DNA from: Bradyrhizobium sp. AZCC 1610
Lineage (GTDB): Bacteria; Pseudomonadota; Alphaproteobacteria; Rhizobiales; Xanthobacteraceae
Direction of reading: 5' to 3'
Length of the DNA stretch: 64,000 nucleotides
Assembly: GCF_036924515.1 (NCBI RefSeq)
Contig: NZ_JAZHRR010000001.1
Span: forward strand, 1,893,001-1,957,000
Below, in pieces: positions 26,506-34,245 of the stretch; positions within the stretch are counted from its first letter, which is position 1; the number at the start of each line of letters is the position of its first letter. The notes under the pieces are model-generated. The model was not told the DNA's origin. It did not search any database and saw nothing but the letters and a program-made list of their open reading frames with translations. The translations under genes were made by a program, and so were the position numbers.

Positions 26506-26862
26506 TCAGGCCGTCTTGGCGAAAATCGTGAGCACACCGTCGGCGATGTTGATGGCAACAACTTGCGACGAGCTCAAGCCCTTCGCTTTAAGTGCAGATG
26601 ATGCCTCCGGTGTAGCGTCAATGGACTTCCGAAGTGACTGTATGTCTTCTTCGCTTGTCTGCGCGACGAGTTCGTCGACCTTTGCGCGGACTGCAGGTTG
26701 CAGTTGCTTAACGTCGACTACCTGTATGCTCCGAATGACCGCGCTGGACTTAGCAGGCGGCTCCTGTGCTCCGGACTGCGGGGATGCCCCTTGTGCCTGC
26801 ACGAAAGCGGGCGTCCCAAGGGAGAGTGCTGCAATAATGACGGATGCAGTAACGATGCGCAT
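26506..26862 (-). CDS. small secreted protein of unknown function
   Basis: A 118-residue exported protein. Residues 1-24 (MRIVTASVIIAALSLGTPAFVQA) are a signal peptide with an AQA-type cleavage site. The mature part is acidic to neutral with PPAKSSAVIRSIQVVDVKQLQPAVRAKVDELVAQTSEEDIQSL, then a small LKAKGLSSSQVVAINIADGVLTIFAK domain. AAAGGA lies 6 bp before ATG 26860-26862, which fixes the start; an ATG two codons earlier is less likely. No family recognised. It stands alone among decayed sequences. Confidence 0.7.
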   Translation of the reverse strand: MRIVTASVIIAALSLGTPAFVQAQGASPQSGAQEPPAKSSAVIRSIQVVDVKQLQPAVRAKVDELVAQTSEEDIQSLRKSIDATPEASSALKAKGLSSSQVVAINIADGVLTIFAKTA

Positions 26863-27593
26863 GGTCATTCCTTTTCTCAGTTTGGGAACCTAAAAAAACA
26901 CTATCCGCGAACTTTGGTTAGCGTCTGGCTCTCTTTTGGCTATTCGGTGAAACCAATGTGGCTGATGCGCGGTCCGCTACGTTGCGAAACAGATGGCGGA
27001 ATGCTCGCCGGTTTCACGCCGGCCAGGCCATCCGGGAACCAACTTCTAAAGGACCCGTAGGAGAGATGAAGATCAAAAGAAACGCTCCAGCAACGGCGGC
27101 GACTGCGGCCGGGCAGCCTCGGGACCCATTTTGCGCCGGAGCGCGGCCGGGCATGGCTTATAAATAGACCCCTCAGAATTGCCGAATGGATGAAGCGGTA
27201 GCGCCGCTTGCGTACATGGGATGGAATAAGACGGGGACGTCTGGCACTTTCCGGACCTGATAGGCCGGGCTGATGATGTCTGTTCTTGGGGTAAAGCGGA
27301 CTGCCGAGTTTGCGCGCCCGGACTTCCGAATTTGACCCGCAGACGTCACTGACCCGGCGCGACGCTCAGGTGAAATGTCGGCGCTAGGATGCACCAGCTT
27401 TCGGCAAAGCGAACGACGTTGTGCGACTGCCGCCACTGCCATGCCAAGCTTCCATCAGGCCGAAGATTTTTTCATGTCACGGTCGGGAGAGCACTGCACT
27501 CGCCTATGGAAGCGACCTCTAAATCGTGCTTGGCCTCCTGTTCGCCTAGATTGGAGCCCATCATTGGATTTTCCGTAGATCATCTGGCTCGCG
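26863..27593. other. gene-poor region
   Basis: About 730 bp without a supported gene. A 33-residue frame at 27066-27167 has a nearby GGAGAG but otherwise no support. The minus strand around 27173-27442 looks like another member of the degenerate-repeat family seen elsewhere in this island. Base composition is less G+C-rich than the flanks. Confidence 0.45.
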
Positions 27594-27791
27594 ATGAAGT
27601 CGTCTAAGCCCCGGGAATGGACCGAACTAGAGGTTAAGACCCTGATCTCCATGAGCGGGCAGCGGCATAGCGCGGCAGAAATATCGAAATCCCTTGGACG
27701 CTACGTTGGTTCGGTGAAAACGAAAGCGCGGGAGCTTGGATTAGTAGCTGTCAAAAAGCGATCAAAGTCCAACCGGTGGGGCGCGAACTGA
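27594..27791 (+). CDS. small SANT/Myb-like helix-turn-helix protein
   Basis: A 65-residue protein, MKSSKPREWTELEVKTLISM followed by HSAAEISKSLGRYVGSVKTKARELGL. The spacing of Trp, Leu and the GRYVGSVKTKAREL recognition-like helix looks like a homeodomain-like or Myb/SANT DNA-binding fold. A DNA-binding role is inferred only from that pattern. No clear ribosome-binding site is seen. Flanked on both sides by degraded DNA. Confidence 0.55.
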   Translation: MKSSKPREWTELEVKTLISMSGQRHSAAEISKSLGRYVGSVKTKARELGLVAVKKRSKSNRWGAN

Positions 27792-28202
27792 TGACCATTG
27801 GAGATGGAAGCGGTGCGCTCCCGCGTTGAATTGGCTATCATCCAGTCAGATCACCGAGCGCACGCCGCAATCTGCGTTGCCTCCGAAGGCAATCGAATGA
27901 CGTCGCCCAGGCCATCTTGGCGGGCGGGGCGGCGCCGCGATCGCCGCGGTGGTCAGGACTGCCGAGTCGCTCACTCTCGGCGCATCATCGCTTCCCGCTT
28001 AGCCAACGGCTTGTCCACCCAGGCGCTGCGCGATCTTGGAACGGGCGGCAGTTGATGAGCGCTCCCACGAAACGGCCGCGGAAGCGCCGGTACTTCTCCT
28101 GAAAATCGGCCTCGATTCGTTTTGACGAACAGGAGCGGGGCTACCCGCTCCGCTGATGACGGAGTCGTCGTTACGGGTCCGCGTGACGATGCTCGCATGG
28201 AC
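27792..28202. other. gene-poor region
   Basis: Around 410 bp without a gene I can support. Open frames at 27798-28055 and on the minus strand at 27971-28417 have no family features. Confidence 0.4.
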
Positions 28203-28448
28203 CTATGCGGCGCGGGTTTTGTTTTTTCCCGATCGGGCGACCTTTGCCTTTTTAGTGGATTTCGTCGCAACCAAGCTCGTGTCGGTGGGCGCTGCGGCGG
28301 CAGCGTTGCTGCCTGAGCTTTCAACGGATGTCGTGAGAATTTCGCGTTGAGCATTGAGCCAATAGATGTCCGCCTGGCCCTCGGGTTGACCATCGGCGAT
28401 CCAGAGGTGGTAGGCACGTTCGCGAATGGCCTCTTCCAGATTTGGCAT
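28203..28448 (-). CDS. DUF2934 domain protein
   Basis: An 81-residue protein. The N-terminal half, EEAIRERAYHLWIADGQPEGQADIYWLNAQREI, matches DUF2934, a short helical domain common in Bradyrhizobium and relatives. The tail is Lys/Ala/Thr-rich (ATKSTKKAKVARSGKNKTRAA), suggesting nucleic acid or membrane-surface contact. Start ATG 28446-28448 is preceded by AAAGGAGA. A perfect TTAA-N7-TTAA motif (28506-28520) lies about 58 bp upstream. Function of DUF2934 is unknown. Confidence 0.82.
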   Translation of the reverse strand: MPNLEEAIRERAYHLWIADGQPEGQADIYWLNAQREILTTSVESSGSNAAAAAPTDTSLVATKSTKKAKVARSGKNKTRAA

Positions 28449-28505
28449 GGGATTCTCCTTTCATGATGCGCCCAGCCCCGGCAGGCAAAGTCTTGCTCTG
28501 TAAGG

Positions 28506-28520
28506 TTAACGAAATCTTAA
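28506..28520. promoter_or_regulatory. candidate CtrA box (TTAA-N7-TTAA)
   Basis: TTAA at 28506-28509 and TTAA at 28517-28520 with seven bases between, followed by CC (TTAACC is the extended half-site). It sits 58-72 bp before the DUF2934 start codon on the opposite strand. Perfect core match; regulation not tested. Confidence 0.55.
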
Positions 28521-28744
28521 CCGCTTGTGTCGGTTGGATTGCCTGGTCGGATTGCGATCAGCCGGTCTCTTTGAAGCGCGTCAAGATCGCGGCGGCGGGC
28601 GAAGGACGAGCCTGCCGCCGCCCGGCAGCGCGATCGGCTCGTCGAACTTACGGCCCCAGCCTGATGAACACTCTGGCATCTCCTCGCCCCGGGGGTATCC
28701 AACCGGAGGCGACTGGGCGGCGCAGGATTGCGCCAAAGCCGGAG

Positions 28745-28990
28745 CTATGTGGTCAGGTGCACCAGGTGGCCTCGCTCGGCAGCAGCGCGGATCAGGCCGG
28801 CCGTGGCCGGCATGTGGGTTTTGTCTTGCACCTGGCGCTCGAAAATTTCCTCGGGTACGGCCGAGAGTTTCTGCCAGCGCGAGGATTGATCGTAAGAAAT
28901 GCCCACATCGGAAAGCCCCGTGTCCGTCGAGGCGTTTTTTGGCCGCCCGTCGCGTTTGGCAGCGGTCTGGTCGCAGCCGATGCAACCCGG
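28745..28990 (-). pseudogene. remnant of a phage/plasmid-type gene (DQSSRWQKL motif)
   Basis: The minus strand reads AKRDGRPKN...LSDVGISYDQSSRWQKLSAVPEEIFE and continues MPATAGLIRAA before a stop. The pattern GIS-x-QSSRWQKL-x2-VP-x3-F is one I know from phage- or plasmid-borne proteins of uncharacterised role. No proper start lies upstream: the frame continues as unrelated residues. It is a truncated remnant; no product is expected. Confidence 0.5.
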
Positions 28991-29739
28991 GCAGCGGCGT
29001 TTGGTACTTGATATATCAAACACTCGACTAATCCGTAAAAACGACCACGCATGCTCACCGCCGTTCCGCTTGCAAGTCACATCCACAGCGTCCCGAGGAA
29101 CGTTGCGCCAGGCAATTCTTGCTTGCGCGCCCCGACGAGATACATGCCCTTGGCTGCGGTACAGGGGGCTGGATTGAGCCAACGCGGTTTTCTCGCCGGA
29201 GCGCGCACACAAGAGAGCTCCTCTGGTTTGCGATGTTATGAAAACTGAGCCGTTCGGAAAGCCGGCAGTCCGGATGTACCAATTTGGGTAGTACTGGGGT
29301 AGCTGTCAGAACCGATCCTTGACGCGGTTGCAAGCCGGATACGTTGTTTTAGCGTTCGGGCGGTCGGCCCGTGGCTAGGGAGCAATCCCGATCCCGATCC
29401 CGATCCCGATAATCGCCAGCGATATGACGATCACTAGCACGTCAATCGTCAGCCATGTGGGTATGCGTTTCGCAGGTTGGGTCATAGCGTGTGCCCTCTG
29501 CGCCTACGTTATGTACCGGATGACACAAATGGCTATGAACGAGTTCACATGCCTTGGCGACGCGCCTCAAAGGTGCCGTACAGGCTTTCGAGTGACCGTA
29601 AAGATCTGACAGACGCTCTTCGCAAGGCTGGGCTGCCGGAATAACAGTCGCATCTACTGCATTTGTCTGAACTCGTCGGCTTCTGGCACAAACCACCGGT
29701 TTGAGGGAGGGCAGAGCACGTCCACTCTGCCCTGGTATT
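28991..29739. other. gene-poor island DNA with a hexanucleotide repeat
   Basis: About 750 bp. It holds four ATCCCG units (29385-29408) and one 61-residue open frame (29424-29609, plus) with one possible membrane helix (GWVIACALCAYVMY). No ribosome-binding site precedes that frame, so it is not called as a gene. Confidence 0.4.
29385..29410 (+). repeat. short tandem repeat, four ATCCCG units
   Basis: Four consecutive ATCCCG units plus AT, 26 bp in all. Length variation by slippage would be plausible. It lies just before the small uncertain frame at 29424. Confidence 0.85.
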
Positions 29740-30411
29740 TCAGACATCAACTTGTTCCGCTATTGCGAGGGTGTCATCAACCTCGATGCCAAGATACCGG
29801 ACCGTGCTTTCGATCTTCGTATGCCCGAGCAAGAGTTGGACCGCTCTCAGGTTGCCTGTCAGCCGATAGATCAAGGTAGCTTTTATGCGTCGTAATGAGT
29901 GCGTGCCAAACAGCCTCGGGTCCAGCCCAACGCTTCCGATCCATTCCGATACGAGCCGCGCATATTGGCGCGTTGTCATGCTGCGGTCGGAACCGCGACG
30001 ACCCGTGAATAAGAACTCCCCGGGCCTCTTGTTGGCGGCCTTTAGATAGTCATCGACCGCCTGACGGGTTTGCTCACTTAATTCAAATCTAACAGGCCGC
30101 CCGGTTTTCTTTTGCCGGACAATAGCGCGATCCGCCGTGTAGCCACTCGCAGCAACATCCTCGACCCGGATGGCGACCACGTCGCAGCCGCGAAGCTTGC
30201 TGTCGATTGCCAGATTGAACAAGGCGAGGTCACGAGTGCGGCCTTCGATCTGGAGCTTCGTCCGGATCGACCACACGTGTTTAGGGCGCAGCGGTGGCTT
30301 TGCGCCAGTCAGCTTTCCCTTATTCCACGGCACTCGCTTGGGCGCGGGGGTGTATTCACTTGATCCTGCATGGCCATACTCCTCGGCTGAGTTACAGAGC
30401 ACGAAAAGCAT
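29740..30411 (-). CDS. tyrosine recombinase (site-specific integrase)
   Basis: A 223-residue integrase that is catalytic-domain only, short for the family. The active-site set is visible: R74 (DSKLRGCDVV), K102 (KKTGRP), H171 and R174 (THSLRRIK), H197 (LLLGHTKIE) and Y206 (TVRYLGIE). The N-terminal 25 residues look like noise: another frame just upstream reads MQDQVNTPPRP, and a one-base change would join it to the PKRVPWNKGKL section. This suggests a small frameshift or a sequencing error near 30345. The start is therefore uncertain. It lies in a decayed island and may have been its mobility gene. Confidence 0.82.
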   Translation of the reverse strand: MLFVLCNSAEEYGHAGSSEYTPAPKRVPWNKGKLTGAKPPLRPKHVWSIRTKLQIEGRTRDLALFNLAIDSKLRGCDVVAIRVEDVAASGYTADRAIVRQKKTGRPVRFELSEQTRQAVDDYLKAANKRPGEFLFTGRRGSDRSMTTRQYARLVSEWIGSVGLDPRLFGTHSLRRIKATLIYRLTGNLRAVQLLLGHTKIESTVRYLGIEVDDTLAIAEQVDV

Positions 30412-30571
30412 GCGTCAGCGCGTTAGGCATAGGAATCGGGTCGGTCTTCGGGCCAAAGCGGACTTCGCCTGCGGCCTGGGGGCAAACACCTTGTAGCGAT
30501 TGACCCAGAGCAGACATCAGGCGGCGAGTACTGTTTTGACCCGAGTACCCTGATTTGACTCCGCGAGTGTG

Positions 30572-30868
30572 CTAATTCGGTAGCGGGAAAAGCGGGGTCG
30601 AACGGCTGCCATTGCCGAAATGAACCCGGCCAGTGATGCCGTTGATCCGCAAACTTGCGTCAATTGCTCTATTGGAGACGCAGCACTGAAACCAAATACG
30701 CTCGATCTCCCGACCATCGCGTAGCGCGATAGCTCTGTCGTATCGCTCTACCAGATCAGGACGCTCGCGTGCTATTTCGCCAAGAACTTCCACTTGGCTT
30801 TTGATCCAAAGAGCACTCGCGCCGGACGATTCTAAGCAACCGATTACGATACCCATAAATTGGGTCAT
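30572..30868 (-). CDS. small hypothetical protein
   Basis: A 98-residue protein, MTQFMGIVIGCLESSGASALWIKSQVEVLGEIARERPDLVERYDRAIALRDGREIERIWFQ, ending RVHFGNGSRSTPLFPLPN. The middle is helical and charged. AAAGG lies about 6 bases before ATG 30866-30868. The frame stays open far upstream (to 31606) but the extra part looks like chance coding across degenerate repeats. No family recognised; it lies near the edge of the island. Confidence 0.5.
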   Translation of the reverse strand: MTQFMGIVIGCLESSGASALWIKSQVEVLGEIARERPDLVERYDRAIALRDGREIERIWFQCCVSNRAIDASLRINGITGRVHFGNGSRSTPLFPLPN

Positions 30869-31324
30869 TGCACCTTTTATCCTACAAGGTCGGCCCAGTT
30901 GCCGGCCTCTCTTTAAGCGAAAACTCGTATGTCGCCTATGGCACTTTTGAGACATGCCGACCGGCCCTGACGATGTCCGTTCACCGGGGTACACTGGAAG
31001 TCTTCGTCGGACTGTGAAAACGACGCTTTTGACCCAAAGCGGAAGTCGTCCAAAGATCAGACGTCTTTCCAGGACGCACGAGATCGTGTACTCTTTGAAT
31101 AGCTGTCGTCGCAGGCGGGAAATGCCGAATTCCTCGCGGGACTGAACGGACAGCCGTCGTGCCATCGGCAAGCATTGCACTCGAATAGCCGACTTCCTTT
31201 TTCGCCGGTCCTTCAGCATTCGCATTCCAACGCGGGTGCGCGTAAGCGCGCCCGGATGCCATTTGAATCCTGAAAAGGGAAAAACGCGGGCCCCAGAGCG
31301 GTGCCTGCGAGGGAGGAGATCTCC
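30869..31324. other. region before the haloperoxidase gene
   Basis: About 455 bp, carrying a degenerate repeat copy (30981-31003) and a minus-strand frame reading SALGQKRRFHS, a recurrent chance peptide in Rhizobiales intergenic repeats. The haloperoxidase promoter should lie in its right-hand half. GGGAGGAGAT precedes the ATG at 31325. Confidence 0.45.
30981..31003 (+). repeat. degenerate repeat shared with 26130-26152
   Basis: TCACCGGGGTACACTGGAAG form of the repeat at 26130-26152. The two copies lie about 4.8 kb apart, at the outer parts of the decayed island. Confidence 0.5.
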
Positions 31325-33121
31325 ATGGCTGACCACCCCACCATTTCGACTGAATCTGACCTGGCATCGCCGACCCTGCCGACTACCGCGGTCACTCGCC
31401 GCTCGCTCCTCGGCGGTGCCGGCATCGCAGTTAGCGCCGCCGTGCTTGCGTCTCCGCCGGGCATGCCCGGAGTAGCCCCGGCCGCGGCGCAGACTGTGGG
31501 CGTGAGCGTGGACGTGCGACCGCTCGACGCGGCGTTCAAGCGCCGCGCCTTCGAAGTCCGAGAGGCCTGCGCGAGAAACAACGAGAAAATTCCCATCGCG
31601 CCCCACCCGACGAATGGCGATGAGGCGCGCTACACCAACAAGATCGGTTCGGATTCACGGGGCCTGCCGCACGATAAACGCGGCGAAGTGGAGCAAGCGG
31701 CATGGCAGGCGCTCTATACCGCTTGCCAGTCGGGCGATCCCGCAGATTTCGAGAAAATCCCCCTCGGCGGCACGCGCAAACTGGTCAATCCCGTAGGCAC
31801 ACAAGCCGTCAGTCTCAGCGGCATGAACCCTACTCAGATTGCGATACCGGCGGCACCGGCCCTTGCAAGTGCGGAGCGCGGCGGCGAGGCGGTCGAGGTA
31901 TATTGGCAATCGCTGCTTCGTGATGTTCCGCTTACCGAGTTGCGCGACGACACCGCCAATCGCGACGTGCTTGCAGCTACCGAGGAACTCAACAAGCTCG
32001 CCGATTTCCGCGGGCCGAAGTCTGGTGGGCTAGTCACACCCGGTACGCTGTTCCGTGCCAATGCGCTTTATTTCGACCCAACTGACCCGAAAGGCCGCTC
32101 CGTCACGCCTCCAGGCGTTTTGGACGGCCCGCTGATCTCGCAATTCCTGCTCCGGGACGTGCCCTATGCCGCACAGTGGATCAGTGCTCAAATTCGCACC
32201 ACGTTGCCCGCCAACGAATTCCTGACCGAATACGAGGAGTGGCTGGCGATCCAGAACGGCGCCGTACCGAAACGCCGGTTGCAGTTCGACCCGACACCGC
32301 GATACATCACGACAGGAAGAGATCTCGCGGAGTATATCCACGCTGGTCCTGCACTTGGGTGGGCGGCAGCACTGATCCTTGCAACCCCCGGCGGTGGAGC
32401 GGATCAACGGTACGCCGGGATGTATCCACCGGCAGAGCCCGTGTCCTACCCATCGAACCCGTATCGGAAATCGAAAACCCAAAGCCCTGCGGGTGCCACC
32501 TTCGGGTTGCCTTATGTGCAGGCACTACTCGCCGCGGGGATCAGTAACTCCGTCCGCGCGTCCTACTGGCAGAAGTATATGGTGCACCGGGCTGTGCGAC
32601 CGGAAGCCTACGGCGCTCTGGCGCACCATCGCCTCGCCAATGGCGTGAGCGACTACCCGTTGCATGATAACTTCCTGAAATCGGAAGCGCTTGATCGCAG
32701 TAAAGCCAAATACGGCTCCTATCTTTTGTCACAAACCTATCCGGAGGCCGCGCCCCTTCACTCCAGTTATCCCGGCGGTGCCACGAGCGTTGGTGCCGTC
32801 ACGGCTACCATATTGAAGGCGTTTTTCGACGAGAGCCGCGTCATCGCCAACCCGGTACAGCCCGATCCGGCTGACCCGACGAGGCTCGTGCCCTATAGCG
32901 GCCCGCCGCTCACGGTCGGCGGAGAGTTGAACAAGCTCGCGGTGAATTTCGGTTTCGGACGGAATTGGGCGGGCATCCACTGGCGCTCCGACGCTTCGGC
33001 CTCAATGGCGATCGGCGAGGAAGTGGCTATCGGCATGCTGCGTGACGAGCGCACCACCCTCCGCGAATCCTTCGACGGCTTCTCCTTGACGCGCTTTGAC
33101 GGCAGCCGCGTGACGATCTGA
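31325..33121 (+). CDS. vanadium-dependent haloperoxidase homologue, Tat-exported, catalytic His missing
   Basis: A 598-residue protein related to red-algal and bacterial vanadium haloperoxidases, PAP2-like helical bundles that oxidise halides with H2O2. A Tat signal (TRRSLLGG, residues 24-31) with a hydrophobic stretch and PAAAQ-like cleavage suggests export. Vanadate ligands fit the Corallina spacing: K417 and R425 (KYMVHRAVR, spacing 8), and R546 and H552 (GRNWAGIHWRSD, spacing 6). But the SGH loop is G484-G485-A486 (SYPGGATS) instead of SGH: both the serine and the acid-base histidine are replaced. H552 is the vanadium-linked histidine. Activity as a haloperoxidase is therefore doubtful. 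The length is typical for bacterial members. It stands alone next to the island. Confidence 0.85.
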   Translation: MADHPTISTESDLASPTLPTTAVTRRSLLGGAGIAVSAAVLASPPGMPGVAPAAAQTVGVSVDVRPLDAAFKRRAFEVREACARNNEKIPIAPHPTNGDEARYTNKIGSDSRGLPHDKRGEVEQAAWQALYTACQSGDPADFEKIPLGGTRKLVNPVGTQAVSLSGMNPTQIAIPAAPALASAERGGEAVEVYWQSLLRDVPLTELRDDTANRDVLAATEELNKLADFRGPKSGGLVTPGTLFRANALYFDPTDPKGRSVTPPGVLDGPLISQFLLRDVPYAAQWISAQIRTTLPANEFLTEYEEWLAIQNGAVPKRRLQFDPTPRYITTGRDLAEYIHAGPALGWAAALILATPGGGADQRYAGMYPPAEPVSYPSNPYRKSKTQSPAGATFGLPYVQALLAAGISNSVRASYWQKYMVHRAVRPEAYGALAHHRLANGVSDYPLHDNFLKSEALDRSKAKYGSYLLSQTYPEAAPLHSSYPGGATSVGAVTATILKAFFDESRVIANPVQPDPADPTRLVPYSGPPLTVGGELNKLAVNFGFGRNWAGIHWRSDASASMAIGEEVAIGMLRDERTTLRESFDGFSLTRFDGSRVTI

Positions 33122-33129
33122 CAGCAGCC

Positions 33130-33159
33130 GGGCGACGCCCCTGCCGTGGGGCGCCGCCC
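33130..33159 (+). terminator. strong hairpin after the haloperoxidase gene
   Basis: The 12-base arms (33130-33141 and 33148-33159) pair with one mismatch around a 6-base loop, starting 9 bp after the stop. No T-run follows, so it could be a stabilising hairpin instead of a rho-independent terminator. Confidence 0.5.
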
Positions 33160-33294
33160 CGGTCCTGTGCAGAGTAATGGAGTAGGCACAGCCCACTTCC
33201 GGGTTTGGCACATCGCGTCATTTCGCTGCGATGCGGAATTTGGTCGCCATCCGGGGCATAGCGGACATCGATCAGCCGCGAGTACGCATCCTAG

Positions 33295-34152
33295 TCAGCT
33301 GCGCCGAGCCTTCGATTTGACGCGGCCCGCTTTGGGCCGCTGGCTCTGCAGTTTCGCGATAAAATTCTGCAACGCCTCCGACGGCGGCCGTGCCGAGCTG
33401 TAGGCGAGGCCGACCTCGCGCTTCACGTCGACGTCGATCTCGCGCACGGCGACATCGGAATTGGCGCGGGCCACGCCTTCGGGAACGATGGCAATGCCGA
33501 CGCCGGCGGCCACCAGCGCCATCGCCCAGTCTTCGGATTCGGCAATCGCCGCGGGCTGGCGTGACGCTGATGCGGCACGGCCGAAAAATTCGCTCTGCTC
33601 GCAGTGACAGCGATCGACCATGGCGACGCCGGCGAGGTCTGCGGTGCGCAGCCGCTCCTTCAGCGTCAGCGGATGCGATGGCGGCAATGCTGCGACGTAG
33701 CGCTCGATCCAGAGCGGAACGAAATGCTCGTCGGCGCGCAGCAGATTTTTGGATACGATCCGCGCATCCGCGGCATCATCGACGCCGACGAGGCGGAGCG
33801 CGATGTCGGACGTCCCGGTCAGCGGCTTCAAGAGGGCAATGGTTCGCGGCCGGTCAAGCGTGCGCATCAGGCCGAGCGTTAGCGCGTTCCGCGTCGCAGG
33901 CTTTCGGAACAGGTTTTTCGCGGCGTCCGTCTCGTCGATGATGCGGCGGGCCACGGCGTGGAATTGTTCGGCTGCTTCCGTCGGCGCCACGCCCTTCTTG
34001 TGCCGGATGAACAGCGCCGTGCCGAGTTCGGCTTCCAGACTGGTGATCGCCGCCGAGATCGAGGGCTGCGAGATGAAGCAGCGTTTGGCGGCCGCCGTCA
34101 GGTTGCGCTCCCTGAACACGGCGGTGAAATAGCGGAGTTCGCGGATATCCAT
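33295..34152 (-). CDS. LysR-family transcriptional regulator
   Basis: A 285-residue regulator. The winged helix-turn-helix is at residues 1-60 (MDIRELRYFTAVFRERNLTAAAKRCFISQPSISAAITSLEAELGTALF) and is typical of LysR. The effector domain covers about 90-270. It is transcribed away from a metallo-beta-lactamase-fold gene at 34246 with a shared control region holding a 46-bp palindrome, the classical layout for a LysR regulator and its target. The effector is unknown. ATG 34150-34152 is preferred; it lies at the edge of the palindrome. Confidence 0.93.
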   Translation of the reverse strand: MDIRELRYFTAVFRERNLTAAAKRCFISQPSISAAITSLEAELGTALFIRHKKGVAPTEAAEQFHAVARRIIDETDAAKNLFRKPATRNALTLGLMRTLDRPRTIALLKPLTGTSDIALRLVGVDDAADARIVSKNLLRADEHFVPLWIERYVAALPPSHPLTLKERLRTADLAGVAMVDRCHCEQSEFFGRAASASRQPAAIAESEDWAMALVAAGVGIAIVPEGVARANSDVAVREIDVDVKREVGLAYSSARPPSEALQNFIAKLQSQRPKAGRVKSKARRS

Positions 34153-34196
34153 AGGTTATTCCTATCGATAATATCAGATATCGATATTTTACCTAT
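34151..34196. promoter_or_regulatory. LysR-type palindromic operator
   Basis: Outer ATAGGT (34151-34156) and ACCTAT (34191-34196), inner TATCGATA (34163-34170) and TATCGATA (34179-34186), form a 46-bp imperfect inverted repeat. The region is much AT-richer than its surroundings. It overlaps the start codon of the LysR gene and lies 50 bp before the target gene ATG, consistent with autorepression and activation of the divergent gene. Confidence 0.65.
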
Positions 34197-34245
34197 GATG
34201 TGCGGAATGGCAAGCAAGGCGCCTGACCTCGAAGGAGACATCCTC

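Noticed and set aside
27066..27167. A 33-residue frame with a nearby GGAGAG
   Set aside because: The purine run is only 2 bases from the ATG and the peptide is low-complexity; not enough for a call.
29424..29609. A 61-residue possible membrane peptide
   Set aside because: One hydrophobic stretch but no ribosome-binding site; kept only as a remark.
25568..31324. tRNA or attachment-site duplication bounding the island
   Set aside because: I looked for a tRNA-like end and a matching direct repeat around the integrase but saw none that could be supported by eye.
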